DNA of 17,546 nt. Source: an uncultured Actinomycetes bacterium. Its GTDB lineage: Bacteria > Actinomycetota > Actinomycetes > Nanopelagicales > Nanopelagicaceae. Position numbers and translations under genes: made by a program. Location of the stretch: positions 1 to 17,546 of the forward strand of contig CAIZHT010000172.1 in assembly GCA_903932885.1 (NCBI GenBank), written 5' to 3'. Below, one piece after another: positions 1 to 6,451 of the stretch. Position 1 is the stretch's first letter. Each line of letters begins with the position of its first letter. The notes below the pieces were generated by a model that saw only the letters and a list, made by a program, of their open reading frames with translations, had not been told where the DNA came from and searched no databases.

Positions 1-1
1 G

Positions 2-343
2 GTTCTCTATTTCAAAGAGGATGGAAGTTTCATTCGCTCAGTGAGTGCCCCAATTATGACGAGCCCATCATCCCTAGCGGTGCGGGGGAGTGACTTACTT
101 GTCACTGACCTCTTTGGCGCAATTCTTGCAATTGATCTCAGTGATGATGTGCGCGCGATTATTCCAACTTCAAATGTGAATACGCGCGAAGGTTGGCCGA
201 ATAAATTATCTGGCACAGACTCAGTCGCACCGGATGTTTTCGAAGGAAAGCTCAATAGCCCCCACGGCATAACTGTTTCATCAAAGGGTGATATCTATTT
301 CACCGAGTGGTATCTCGGTGGTCGGGCCGTAACTATTTCATAA
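2..343 (+). CDS. NHL/SMP-30-like beta-propeller protein, 3' part only
   Basis: The reading frame is open from the left edge, so the N-terminus and start lie outside the window; about 113 residues are visible. The end contains a propeller-blade pattern of the NHL/SMP-30 type: 'LNSPHGITVSSKGDIYFTEW', a proline-histidine-glycine turn, a beta strand, then an aromatic-rich strand. A second, weaker blade is seen earlier ('SPSSLAVRGSDLLVTDL'). Such proteins are often secreted or periplasmic and may be sugar lactonases, amidating lyases or binding scaffolds; the substrate cannot be told from this fragment. The stop codon overlaps by 6 nt the stop end of the convergent exporter gene. Family assignment is moderately sure; function is unknown. 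Confidence 0.6.
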   Translation, partial: VLYFKEDGSFIRSVSAPIMTSPSSLAVRGSDLLVTDLFGAILAIDLSDDVRAIIPTSNVNTREGWPNKLSGTDSVAPDVFEGKLNSPHGITVSSKGDIYFTEWYLGGRAVTIS

Positions 344-940
344 TGTAGCAAAGGCCAGATAGCCAGCAATTGAAAACATTACGCAGGCAATTATTGAATC
401 AAGAATTTTCCAGAATATTGGCTTTGACATAAATCTAGACATTGCTTTTGCCCCGTATCCAATTGATGTAAACCAAACGAGGCTTGCAAGCATGGCTCCA
501 AGGCTGAAGAACCAGCGATCTTCTTTGAACTGATTCGAAATACTTCCCAGCAAAATCACTGTATCCAAATAGACATGAGGGTTGAGGAAGGTAAAACCCA
601 GGACTGTTGTAGCAACTTTTTTTGCGCTGGGCGATTCACCTGCAGAAGAGCCCATCACTTGGCTTTTGAAGACGGAACGAACACTCTTAATTCCGAACCA
701 TGTTAGATATGCGACCCCGAACCATCTAATAAATTCCAGCAGCGTCGGAAGAGATTGAAGAATTTGGCCAAGTCCAGCCGCACCTAATGCAATGAGTAGA
801 GCATCTGAAATGGCGCAGATAGAAACAGTGAGGAAAACATGTTGTTTCGTCAGACCTTGTTTGATTACAAATGCGTTTTGAGCACCTATTGCGATGATCA
901 GGGAAAGGCCGGCTAAGAAGCCAGGAATAAATGCAATCAT
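338..940 (-). CDS. LysE/ArgO family amino-acid exporter
   Basis: A 200-residue integral membrane protein of the usual LysE/ArgO length (about 200–235 aa). The N-terminal signature is clear: a hydrophobic helix leading into 'IGAQNAFVIKQG' (residues 18–29). The second conserved motif 'NPHVYLDT' is at 120–127. About six hydrophobic helices can be traced, with a charged linker near residues 90–110. Family members export basic amino acids (lysine, arginine) or related compounds using the proton gradient; the actual substrate here is inferred only at family level. The gene is divergent from the kinase at 981 and convergent with the propeller gene. A TATCGT box lies 7 nt before the ATG, suggesting a leaderless transcript. 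Confidence 0.88.
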   Translation of the reverse strand: MIAFIPGFLAGLSLIIAIGAQNAFVIKQGLTKQHVFLTVSICAISDALLIALGAAGLGQILQSLPTLLEFIRWFGVAYLTWFGIKSVRSVFKSQVMGSSAGESPSAKKVATTVLGFTFLNPHVYLDTVILLGSISNQFKEDRWFFSLGAMLASLVWFTSIGYGAKAMSRFMSKPIFWKILDSIIACVMFSIAGYLAFATL

Positions 941-944
941 TGGA

Positions 945-974
945 GTGACGATACCTCATGACCCTGGATATTAT
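945..974 (+). promoter_or_regulatory. Probable promoter of the APH-fold kinase gene
   Basis: GTGACG (945–950, 4 of 6 to TTGACA) and TATTAT (969–974, 5 of 6 to TATAAT) are separated by 18 nt. The -10 box lies 6 nt before the GTG at 981. Transcription would therefore start at about the first base of the coding region, giving a leaderless mRNA. It is interleaved with the divergent exporter promoter. A second TATTAT at 972–977 is an alternative. Confidence 0.45.
948..953 (-). promoter_or_regulatory. -10-like TANNNT box of the LysE-type exporter
   Basis: On the minus strand TATCGT lies 7 nt before the exporter ATG (start at 940). This spacing would place the transcription start at or next to the start codon. 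No convincing -35 hexamer is seen. The assignment rests on the same pattern recurring before other genes in this window. Confidence 0.4.
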
Positions 975-980
975 TATCTG

Positions 981-1952
981 GTGAGCGCTAATTTTTTTGA
1001 ATTGCCGGAATCAGAGCAGATATCAGAGCTAACTATTTTTGCTTCTAATGTTTTAGAAGCATATGAATTCTCGATCAAAAGTATCGAATCCATAAATTAT
1101 GAATACAACGCGACCTTCAAGGTTACTGCTTCCGACTCGACGAATTACGCTCTACGTATCAATATCAATTCTCCACGAAGTGCTGAAAATATCCGCGCGG
1201 AGGTTGCTTGGGTAAGATTTCTAGAAAATGTGGATGGGATCCTTACGCCACGGCCGATAGCAAATAGAACCGGAAAATACGTCACCACCGTGGCGCATGC
1301 TCGTAGCGGACGAGAACTCAACTGCATTCTCTATTCGTGGCTCGATGGCGAAGAAGTTGGCGACGAACCGACTTTGGAACAGTTACATGCATTAGGTCAG
1401 GCAATGGCGCGAATGCATGCGTCATCGAAGGATTTTGTTCTTCCAAGTGGTGCGGCGCTTCCATCCTTTCAAGATCCGTTTTGGGAAACAGAAGATTTCT
1501 TACTCAGCGATAAGAGCAAATTAGAAGGTACGGAAAAGGATTTGATTTCTGCTGCATTCAAGAAAATTACTGCTGGAACCGATGCACTTTATTCTCGGGA
1601 AAATCCTCAAATCATTCATGCCGATCTGCATGGCTGGAATATGAAATGGCATGACAATCAACTCTCTATTTTCGATTTTGATGACAGCGGGATAGGTTTG
1701 CCGATTCAAGATATTGCAACAGCTCTATATTATTTGGATACGCCGGAACAAGATGAGGCCATGCTCAATGGATATACATCAGTAAGGCATTTACCACCGC
1801 ACACAAAGGCAGATCTAGAGATGCTTCTCATTCACAGGCGACTCATGCTGCTCAACTATCTCTATGAAACCAATAATCAAGAACACCGAGAGTTGATTCC
1901 GACATATTTAGAAGAGACGCTTCGAAGGCTTCAAGTATTTCTAGATAGTTAG
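981..1952 (+). CDS. APH-fold phosphotransferase (SrkA / homoserine-kinase-II-like)
   Basis: A 323-residue protein with the aminoglycoside phosphotransferase/choline kinase fold. The catalytic loop 'IHADLHGWNMKW' (about residues 212–223; His213, Asp215 and Asn220 in the H-x-D-x4-N pattern) and the metal-binding 'IFDFDDSG' (Asp232) are intact. The N-lobe has a typical 'NATFKV…ALRIN' strand pair. These kinases phosphorylate small molecules or proteins (SrkA, homoserine, choline, aminoglycosides); the substrate cannot be chosen from sequence, and the general look is closest to the SrkA/RdoA-like branch. I prefer the GTG at 981 over the ATG at 894. The longer form would run through the divergent promoter region and 47 nt into the exporter gene, whereas 981 sits just after a TATTAT box. 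Confidence 0.82.
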   Translation: MSANFFELPESEQISELTIFASNVLEAYEFSIKSIESINYEYNATFKVTASDSTNYALRININSPRSAENIRAEVAWVRFLENVDGILTPRPIANRTGKYVTTVAHARSGRELNCILYSWLDGEEVGDEPTLEQLHALGQAMARMHASSKDFVLPSGAALPSFQDPFWETEDFLLSDKSKLEGTEKDLISAAFKKITAGTDALYSRENPQIIHADLHGWNMKWHDNQLSIFDFDDSGIGLPIQDIATALYYLDTPEQDEAMLNGYTSVRHLPPHTKADLEMLLIHRRLMLLNYLYETNNQEHRELIPTYLEETLRRLQVFLDS

Positions 1953-1962
1953 TCGTTCTACG

Positions 1963-2034
1963 TGGACCGTACTGGGATCGAACCAGTGACCCCCACAATG
2001 TCAATGTGGTGCTCTACCGCTGAGCCAACGATCC
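1963..2034 (-). tRNA. tRNA-Val (GAC)
   Basis: Read on the minus strand, the acceptor stem GGATCGT pairs with ACGGTCC (including G·T pairs). The D-arm GGCTCAGCGGTAGAGC, the anticodon stem CCACA/TGTGG with loop TTGACAT (anticodon GAC) and the T-arm with TTCGATC are all present. The discriminator is A. CCA is not encoded. It lies 39 nt after the cupin gene stop. A TATGAT box at 2047–2052 (minus) upstream could give it its own promoter. Confidence 0.96.
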
Positions 2035-2046
2035 TTGCTGGGGGAA

Positions 2047-2052
2047 ATCATA
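2047..2052 (-). promoter_or_regulatory. Possible -10 box for tRNA-Val
   Basis: TATGAT (5 of 6 to TATAAT) on the minus strand lies 12 nt before the tRNA-Val 5' end, in the gap after the cupin gene. No good -35 hexamer is found at 16–18 nt, so the tRNA may instead be made by read-through from the Gly–Cys–cupin transcript. The box also sits inside a small hairpin (TGGGG…CCCCA). Confidence 0.25.
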
Positions 2053-2073
2053 CCCCACGATATTTCAAATCAT

Positions 2074-2418
2074 TTAGCGTCCGAAATCGTCCTCAATACG
2101 CTCAATATCATCTTCTCCAAAGTATGTTCCGGTTTGTACTTCAATAAAAATAACATCATCAACGCCAATGTTTCCGATGCGATGTAAATCGCCAATTGCA
2201 ATCGTTATTGAATCGCCTGCACTTTTTTTTGTGACAACGCCATTCAAAGTTATCTCGGCGCTTCCGGAAACAATAAACCAATGCTCTGCACGTTTTTGAT
2301 GACGTTGATACGACAAACGCTTACCTGGATAGACCCAGATGCATTTTGTTTTATGGTGTGCACCTTCTTGCAGAACTTCATAGCGACCCCATGGTCGTTC
2401 TGATTTCTCTAGCTCCAT
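2074..2418 (-). CDS. Stand-alone phosphomannose isomerase type II cupin domain protein
   Basis: A 114-residue single-domain cupin that matches the C-terminal isomerase domain of type II mannose-6-phosphate isomerase/GDP-mannose pyrophosphorylase proteins. Visible hallmarks are 'WGRYEVL' (10–16), 'PGKRLSYQRH' (31–40), the metal-site residues Gln38, His40, Glu45 and His79, and the closing 'VQTGTYFGEDDIERIEDDF'. By family it could interconvert fructose-6-P and mannose-6-P, feeding GDP-mannose and mannolipid synthesis; this is inferred. The start is the ATG at 2418, preceded by GAGGG. The upstream in-frame extension to 2541 would translate straight through the tRNA-Cys gene and is not credible. 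It lies between tRNA-Cys and tRNA-Val on the same strand, so it probably shares their transcript. Confidence 0.87.
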   Translation of the reverse strand: MELEKSERPWGRYEVLQEGAHHKTKCIWVYPGKRLSYQRHQKRAEHWFIVSGSAEITLNGVVTKKSAGDSITIAIGDLHRIGNIGVDDVIFIEVQTGTYFGEDDIERIEDDFGR

Positions 2419-2454
2419 CACACCCTCACAATTTCTTGTGTCGTTTTGTACTAG

Positions 2455-2525
2455 AGGTCGGGACGGGATTTGAACCCGTGTAGCAGGATTTGCAGTCCTG
2501 AGCCTCGCCTCTCGGCCACCCGACC
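2455..2525 (-). tRNA. tRNA-Cys (GCA)
   Basis: On the minus strand the acceptor stem GGTCGGG pairs perfectly with CCCGACC. The anticodon stem CAGGA/TCCTG encloses CTGCAAA (anticodon GCA). The T-arm ACGGG/CCCGT carries TTCAAAT. The discriminator is U, an identity element for cysteinyl-tRNA synthetase. CCA is not encoded. It lies 36 nt before the cupin start codon. Confidence 0.96.
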
Positions 2526-2533
2526 ATAGAAAG

Positions 2534-2579
2534 AGCGCCACCGTATCGATATGAAATTCATATCAAGTACAGCGGCGCT
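2534..2579. repeat. Imperfect inverted repeat between tRNA-Gly and tRNA-Cys
   Basis: Outer arms AGCGCC (2534–2539) and GGCGCT (2574–2579) flank an inner near-perfect palindrome, GATATGAA (2548–2555) and TTCATATC (2557–2564), with one base between the inner arms. The two stems are joined by short partly pairing segments. In RNA this would fold into a long hairpin between the two tRNAs. There is no T-run to make it a classical terminator, so a processing signal or a fold separating the two tRNAs is more likely. Function is not shown. Confidence 0.5.
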
Positions 2580-2586
2580 TATTCAG

Positions 2587-2659
2587 AGCGGACGACCGGG
2601 TTCGAACCGGCGACCTGAACCTTGGCAAGGTTCCGCGCTACCAACTGCGCTACGTCCGC
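2587..2659 (-). tRNA. tRNA-Gly (GCC)
   Basis: On the minus strand the acceptor stem GCGGACG pairs with CGTCCGC. The D-arm contains AGCGCAGTTGGTAGCGC. The anticodon stem GAACC/GGTTC encloses TTGCCAA (anticodon GCC). The T-arm contains GGTTCGAACC. The discriminator is U, as expected for bacterial tRNA-Gly, and CCA is not encoded. It is the first gene of the minus-strand cluster, downstream of a good promoter. Confidence 0.96.
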
Positions 2660-2669
2660 GAGGAAGCGA

Positions 2670-2699
2670 AATCTATCGCAGGAATGGCATAAGCGCCAA
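2670..2699 (-). promoter_or_regulatory. Promoter of the tRNA-Gly–Cys–cupin cluster
   Basis: On the minus strand TTGGCG (2694–2699) and TAGATT (2670–2675) are each 4 of 6 to consensus and are spaced by 18 nt. Transcription would start about 4 nt before tRNA-Gly. The -35 element overlaps a small inverted repeat (AGCGC/GCGCT, 2692–2707) shared with the divergent thrS control region. Confidence 0.5.
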
Positions 2700-2714
2700 A
2701 GTGCGCTCATTCGA

Positions 2715-2720
2715 TAGGTT
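2715..2720 (+). promoter_or_regulatory. -10-like TANNNT box of thrS
   Basis: TAGGTT lies 6 nt before the thrS ATG. No Shine–Dalgarno sequence is visible before that ATG. Together these suggest a leaderless thrS transcript starting at about 2727. A -35 hexamer is not recognisable, so this is inference from the recurring pattern. Confidence 0.4.
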
Positions 2721-2726
2721 AGGCAC

Positions 2727-4715
2727 ATGCCCTTGATATCGATCACCGTAGATGGCGCTGCGCTATCCGTTGATTCAGAGCAACGTCCCACCCATCTCTT
2801 CGCTGAGAATAAAGAGATAGTGGTCTGCACAATAAATGGAGAGCTCAGAGATCTCTGGACTGACCTGCATGACGGCGATGTTGTCAATGGTGTTTCAATA
2901 TCTTCACCACAAGGTTTAGCCGTTTTGCGACACTCAACTGCGCACGTGATGGCGCAAGCGGTGCAAAGTGTTTTCGCAGATACAAAACTAGGAATAGGTC
3001 CACCGATTACAGACGGTTTTTATTATGACTTTGACCCACAAAAACCCTTCAATCCTGATGATTTAGAAAAAATCGAAAGCGCGATGCGAAAGATTGTAAA
3101 AGAAGGTCAACGTTTTAAGCGTCGTGTTACAACTGAAAAAGATGCACTTGTAGAGTTGAAATCAGAGCCGTACAAATGCGAACTCATTGGTTTGAAATCT
3201 GGCGTAGGGGAAGAAGCAAGTGTTGAAGTAGGCGGGACCGAACTCACTATTTATGACAATCTTGGTCGCGACGGACAACCTGTCTGGAGCGATCTTTGTC
3301 GTGGACCGCACTTACCATCCACAAAACATATTCCTGCATTCAAGTTGATGCGAAGTGCTGGTGCGTATTGGCGCGGATCAGAAAAGAATCCGATGCTGCA
3401 ACGTATTTATGGAACTGCATGGCCCTCACAAGATGAACTCAATGCATATTTGGAGTTATTAGCAGAGGCCGAAAAGCGTGATCACAGACGACTCGGAACT
3501 GAGCTAGATCTATTTTCGTTCCCCGAGGAAATTGGTTCTGGTCTTGCCGTATTTCATCCAAAGGGTGGAATTGTGCGACGCGCCATGGAGGATTACTCAC
3601 GTAAGCGCCACGAAGATGAAGGTTATGAGTTTGTCTACTCACCGCACATAACTAAAGCGGCTCTCTTTGAAACTTCTGGCCACCTTGATTGGTATTCAGA
3701 GGGTATGTACCCGCCAATGATTTTGGATGAAGAACACCATGCCGATGGCACGATAAAGCGCGCAGGTCAGCAGTACTACATGAAACCTATGAACTGCCCG
3801 TTCCATAATTTGATTTACAGATCACGCCAACGTTCATATCGTGAGTTACCTCTGCGACTCTTTGAATTTGGCACTGTCTATCGTTATGAAAAATCAGGTG
3901 TGCTGCACGGAATTACTCGTGCTCGTGGCTTTACTCAAGACGATGCCCACATTTACTGCACGAAAGAACAGATGCCAGGTGAATTAGATTCCTTGCTGAC
4001 ATTCGTACTCAATTTGCTACGCGATTACGGTCTGACAGATTTCTATCTTGAACTCTCTACTCGCAATCCAGAAAAGTCCGTGGGTGAAGATAGTGAATGG
4101 GTTGAGGCCACAGAGGCTCTTCGTCTGGCTGCTACAAAGCAGAATCTAGAATTAGTTCTCGATGAAGGTGGCGCTGCATTTTATGGGCCAAAGATTTCAG
4201 TTCAGGCAAAAGATGCAATCGGTCGAACATGGCAGATGTCTACAATCCAAGTTGATTTCCAATTACCTCAACGCTTTGAACTCGAATACGTTGCAAATGA
4301 TTCAACTCGTCAGCGACCAGTAATGATCCACCGCGCACTATTTGGTTCTATTGAACGATTCTTTGGCGTTCTAACAGAGCACTATGCAGGAGCATTCCCA
4401 CCTTGGTTAGCGCCTGTTCAAGCAATTGGTATTCCGGTTGCAGATACTTTCAATGATTACCTTGATGGCGTTATGAAGCAGATGCGAGCTGCAGGTATTC
4501 GCGTAGATCTCGATACATCTGATGATCGCATGCAGAAGAAAGTTCGTAATGCGCAAATGCAGAAAATTCCATTTATGGTTATCGCTGGGGAAGAAGATGT
4601 AAGTGCCGGAGCAGTTTCATTCCGCTATCGCAATGGCGAACAGAAGAATGGAATTCCAATAGCTCAAGCAATCAAGGAAATTCAAAGCGCAGTGCAGGAC
4701 CGAATTCAGGTTTGA
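2727..4715 (+). CDS. thrS: Threonyl-tRNA synthetase
   Basis: A 662-residue class II aminoacyl-tRNA synthetase that charges tRNA-Thr in the cytoplasm, of normal length for the family. Domains in order are: TGS (about 1–62); the editing domain with its H-x3-H (His69, His73) and C-x3-H (Cys191, His195) motifs; the catalytic core; and the C-terminal anticodon-binding domain from about 560. The three catalytic zinc ligands are intact at Cys357 ('MNCPF'), His408 ('DDAHIYC') and His535 ('MIHRA'). Motif 2 is recognisable around 'YRYEKSG'. The ATG at 2727 directly starts the TGS domain and follows a TAGGTT box by 6 nt. It heads the thrS–HIT pair typical of actinobacteria. Upstream there is no obvious T-box or leader peptide, and only 67 nt to the tRNA-Gly gene. 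Confidence 0.98.
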   Translation: MPLISITVDGAALSVDSEQRPTHLFAENKEIVVCTINGELRDLWTDLHDGDVVNGVSISSPQGLAVLRHSTAHVMAQAVQSVFADTKLGIGPPITDGFYYDFDPQKPFNPDDLEKIESAMRKIVKEGQRFKRRVTTEKDALVELKSEPYKCELIGLKSGVGEEASVEVGGTELTIYDNLGRDGQPVWSDLCRGPHLPSTKHIPAFKLMRSAGAYWRGSEKNPMLQRIYGTAWPSQDELNAYLELLAEAEKRDHRRLGTELDLFSFPEEIGSGLAVFHPKGGIVRRAMEDYSRKRHEDEGYEFVYSPHITKAALFETSGHLDWYSEGMYPPMILDEEHHADGTIKRAGQQYYMKPMNCPFHNLIYRSRQRSYRELPLRLFEFGTVYRYEKSGVLHGITRARGFTQDDAHIYCTKEQMPGELDSLLTFVLNLLRDYGLTDFYLELSTRNPEKSVGEDSEWVEATEALRLAATKQNLELVLDEGGAAFYGPKISVQAKDAIGRTWQMSTIQVDFQLPQRFELEYVANDSTRQRPVMIHRALFGSIERFFGVLTEHYAGAFPPWLAPVQAIGIPVADTFNDYLDGVMKQMRAAGIRVDLDTSDDRMQKKVRNAQMQKIPFMVIAGEEDVSAGAVSFRYRNGEQKNGIPIAQAIKEIQSAVQDRIQV

Positions 4716-4717
4716 TA

Positions 4718-5245
4718 ATGGGTGAAAATATTGATGGCATAGGTATGCCTGATGGCTGGCAGCGTTTATGGGCACCTCACCGTTTGGATTATTTGCGCGG
4801 AGAGAACAGGCCACTCGATGGCAATGATGTTGAGTGTCCTTTTTGCCGTATTCCTAAACTCAGTGATGAGGATGGCTTGATTGTTGCGCGTGGTACACAT
4901 GTGTACGCAGTAATGAATCTTTATCCATATAACCCGGGACATCTTCTTATATGCGCATTTCGGCATGTTCCAGATCTCACCGATCTCAGCGATGACGAAC
5001 GAAACGAGATGAGCGCCTTTACAGCACACGCTATGACCACGATTCGCACAGTATCGGGTGCGCATGGATTCAATCTAGGAATGAATCAGGGTGCGATATC
5101 TGGCGCCGGTGTTGCCGACCATATCCATCAACATGTTGTTCCACGATGGGGCGGTGATGCAAATTTCATGCCGATTATTGGAAAAACAAAAGTTATGCCT
5201 CAACTACTTTCACAAACTCGATCTGATTTAGCTGCTGCTTGGTAG
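4718..5245 (+). CDS. HIT-family nucleotide hydrolase/phosphorylase (Ap4A phosphorylase-like)
   Basis: A 175-residue histidine-triad protein. The triad is 'HIHQHVVPRW' with His135, His137 and His139. A CPFC pair near residue 40 may bind zinc, and the nucleotide-binding 'YPYNPGHLLI' segment is clear. The actinobacterial protein in this position, Rv2613c of Mycobacterium tuberculosis, acts as a diadenosine tetraphosphate phosphorylase, so the same role is likely in clearing Ap4A made by tRNA synthetases such as the neighbouring ThrRS. I start it at the ATG at 4718, 2 nt after the thrS stop; a TTG at 4712 overlapping thrS is also open, and an ATG at 4745 is a third option. Its 3' end overlaps by 18 nt the convergent gene at 5228. 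Confidence 0.9.
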   Translation: MGENIDGIGMPDGWQRLWAPHRLDYLRGENRPLDGNDVECPFCRIPKLSDEDGLIVARGTHVYAVMNLYPYNPGHLLICAFRHVPDLTDLSDDERNEMSAFTAHAMTTIRTVSGAHGFNLGMNQGAISGAGVADHIHQHVVPRWGGDANFMPIIGKTKVMPQLLSQTRSDLAAAW

Positions 5246-5830
5246 CGCCTTTTCAATCTGGTCAATGTATTGACGAATAATATTTACGCCTAATTCTTTC
5301 TCAATCCAAAGTGGTACTGCAGGAAATAGCAATCCAGCTGCAAAGGCGTTTTCACCGGATGAGGCAATCTGTTCTACATACTCTTGCCGAAACTCACTTA
5401 CCAAAATTTGATGTTCCTCAGTGCTCATTGTGACTTCATGTTCTTTATGTGAGTAATCAGTAATCTCAAGAGTTTCCAACGATATTAGAGCGCAAGGAAA
5501 TCCTGCATCATCATGTAAGACAAGATACGGAGTAACAATTTGATCAAAGACGCGAGATGCCAGCATTACTGCGTCGTCGAAGTCGGCAACTTGATTCTCT
5601 AAATGTGTAACGACGACCATGCGAGGAATCTGAAAATCATCGAGACCTTGCCATAAAGAAATGGTTTCGGGAGAGATGCCTGCCGATGGATCGACTACGA
5701 ATATTGCGAGTTCGGATTCTGACTCGATAACGTCCGTAAACGTTGCTCCGAAGAAGCGAGCGACCTCCTGTGGGTCGGCGCTTTCGTGTCCATAGATATG
5801 GATTCTCACGCGAGAACTAGGAGTTGGCAC
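5228..5830 (-). CDS. Degenerate EF-G-like GTPase-domain protein (pseudo-GTPase)
   Basis: A 200-residue protein with no signal peptide or membrane segment. By eye its middle follows the second half of an elongation factor G G-domain: 'FVVDPSAGISPETISLW' (44–60) resembles EF-G 'V-D-A-V-x-G-V-x-P-Q-T-x-x-x-W'. 'IPRMVVVTHLEN' (68–79) sits where EF-G has 'VPRIxFVNKMDR', and the end 'LGVNIIRQYIDQIEKALPS' resembles the EF-G 'KGVQPLLDAVVDYLPSP' stretch. The P-loop (GxxxxGKT) and the DTPG motif are absent, and NKMD has become THLE, so GTP binding is unlikely. A binding partner or regulatory role is possible but unknown. It starts at a GTG 6 nt after a TAGGCT box. It is antisense to its neighbours, overlapping the HIT gene end by 18 nt and divergent from pgsA with 24 nt between them. 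It is real by its full-length coherent frame. Confidence 0.72.
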   Translation of the reverse strand: MPTPSSRVRIHIYGHESADPQEVARFFGATFTDVIESESELAIFVVDPSAGISPETISLWQGLDDFQIPRMVVVTHLENQVADFDDAVMLASRVFDQIVTPYLVLHDDAGFPCALISLETLEITDYSHKEHEVTMSTEEHQILVSEFRQEYVEQIASSGENAFAAGLLFPAVPLWIEKELGVNIIRQYIDQIEKALPSSS

Positions 5831-5836
5831 GCGCTC

Positions 5837-5842
5837 AGCCTA
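5837..5842 (-). promoter_or_regulatory. -10-like TANNNT box of the EF-G-like gene
   Basis: TAGGCT on the minus strand lies exactly 6 nt before the GTG start at 5830, the same arrangement as for thrS and the kinase gene. It overlaps by two bases a plus-strand TACGAT (5841–5846) that sits 8 nt before the pgsA ATG, so the two divergent genes may have back-to-back -10 boxes. No clear -35 elements are seen. Confidence 0.35.
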
Positions 5843-5854
5843 CGATGGGACTTG

Positions 5855-6451
5855 ATGATTAGCGCAATTTTGAAACCAGCGGTGACAAAGGTGATTACAC
5901 CCATCGCATCTGGAGCCCTGCGCATAGGGATCACTCCCAACGGTGTTACGTGGGCGGGTGCTACAGGAGTAGTTGCCTCTGCTTTCTATTTTTATCCCCG
6001 AGGGAATTTTTTTTGGGGAACGCTCATCATCTGTTTTTTTGCTCTCAGTGATCTATTCGACGGAACCATGGCTCGGATTTCCCAGCAAGGAAGTAGCAAA
6101 TGGGGTGGGTTTTTAGATTCCACTATTGATCGTGTTACAGATGCAGCAGTACTTATTGGCGTGACTCTTTTTCTCATTGATACCAAAGACCCTCTCGTTC
6201 CAGTCATCCTCTTCACATTAGTAACAGGAATGTTGGTCCCATATATCCGCGCAAGAGCGGAGTCAATGGGAATTGATTGTTCAGGTGGAATAGCAGAGCG
6301 CACCGAGAGATTAATACTGGCGTTGAGTGCGATTGGTTTTAGTGGACTTGGAATCCCTTATGTTCTTGCAGGAGGAATGTGGCTATTAGCCATTCTCGGG
6401 GTTATAACTGTTCTGCAGCGCATTTTAATTGTGTGGCGTAGCACCAAATGA
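5855..6451 (+). CDS. pgsA: CDP-alcohol phosphatidyltransferase, probable phosphatidylinositol-phosphate synthase
   Basis: A 198-residue membrane enzyme that joins a CDP-diacylglycerol lipid to an alcohol acceptor. The full family signature is present: Asp66, Asp69, Gly70, Ala73, Arg74, then Gly84/85, Asp88 and Asp92 (D-x2-DG-x2-AR…G-x3-D-x3-D). About six hydrophobic helices follow. In actinobacteria the copy that sits before the PatA and PimA genes makes phosphatidylinositol phosphate from inositol-1-phosphate, so that substrate is more likely here than glycerol-3-phosphate (inference from context). I chose the ATG at 5855, with TGGGA just upstream. The longer in-frame version from 5786 would overlap the divergent gene and adds no family sequence. 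The stop overlaps the next start by 4 nt (ATGA). Confidence 0.92.
   Translation: MISAILKPAVTKVITPIASGALRIGITPNGVTWAGATGVVASAFYFYPRGNFFWGTLIICFFALSDLFDGTMARISQQGSSKWGGFLDSTIDRVTDAAVLIGVTLFLIDTKDPLVPVILFTLVTGMLVPYIRARAESMGIDCSGGIAERTERLILALSAIGFSGLGIPYVLAGGMWLLAILGVITVLQRILIVWRSTK

Noticed and set aside
726..959. Minus-strand 77-codon frame within the exporter
   Set aside because: It is an out-of-frame shadow of the LysE-type gene, rich in Cys, His and Arg as expected from the wrong frame.
894..980. Longer start for the APH-fold kinase at 894
   Set aside because: It overlaps the divergent exporter coding region by 47 nt, passes through both proposed promoters and adds no family-like sequence.
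2035..2062. TGGGG…CCCCA hairpin between the cupin gene and tRNA-Val as a terminator
   Set aside because: The stem is only about 5 bp with an 8-nt loop and no T-run. Termination there is not supported.
2419..2541. In-frame N-terminal extension of the cupin gene through tRNA-Cys
   Set aside because: The extra 41 residues are the translated tRNA-Cys gene and spacer. The cupin family sequence begins at the ATG at 2418, which has its own GAGGG site.
2579..2887. Minus-strand open frame covering tRNA-Gly and the start of thrS
   Set aside because: It runs antisense to the certain thrS gene and through a tRNA. The protein has no recognisable pattern.
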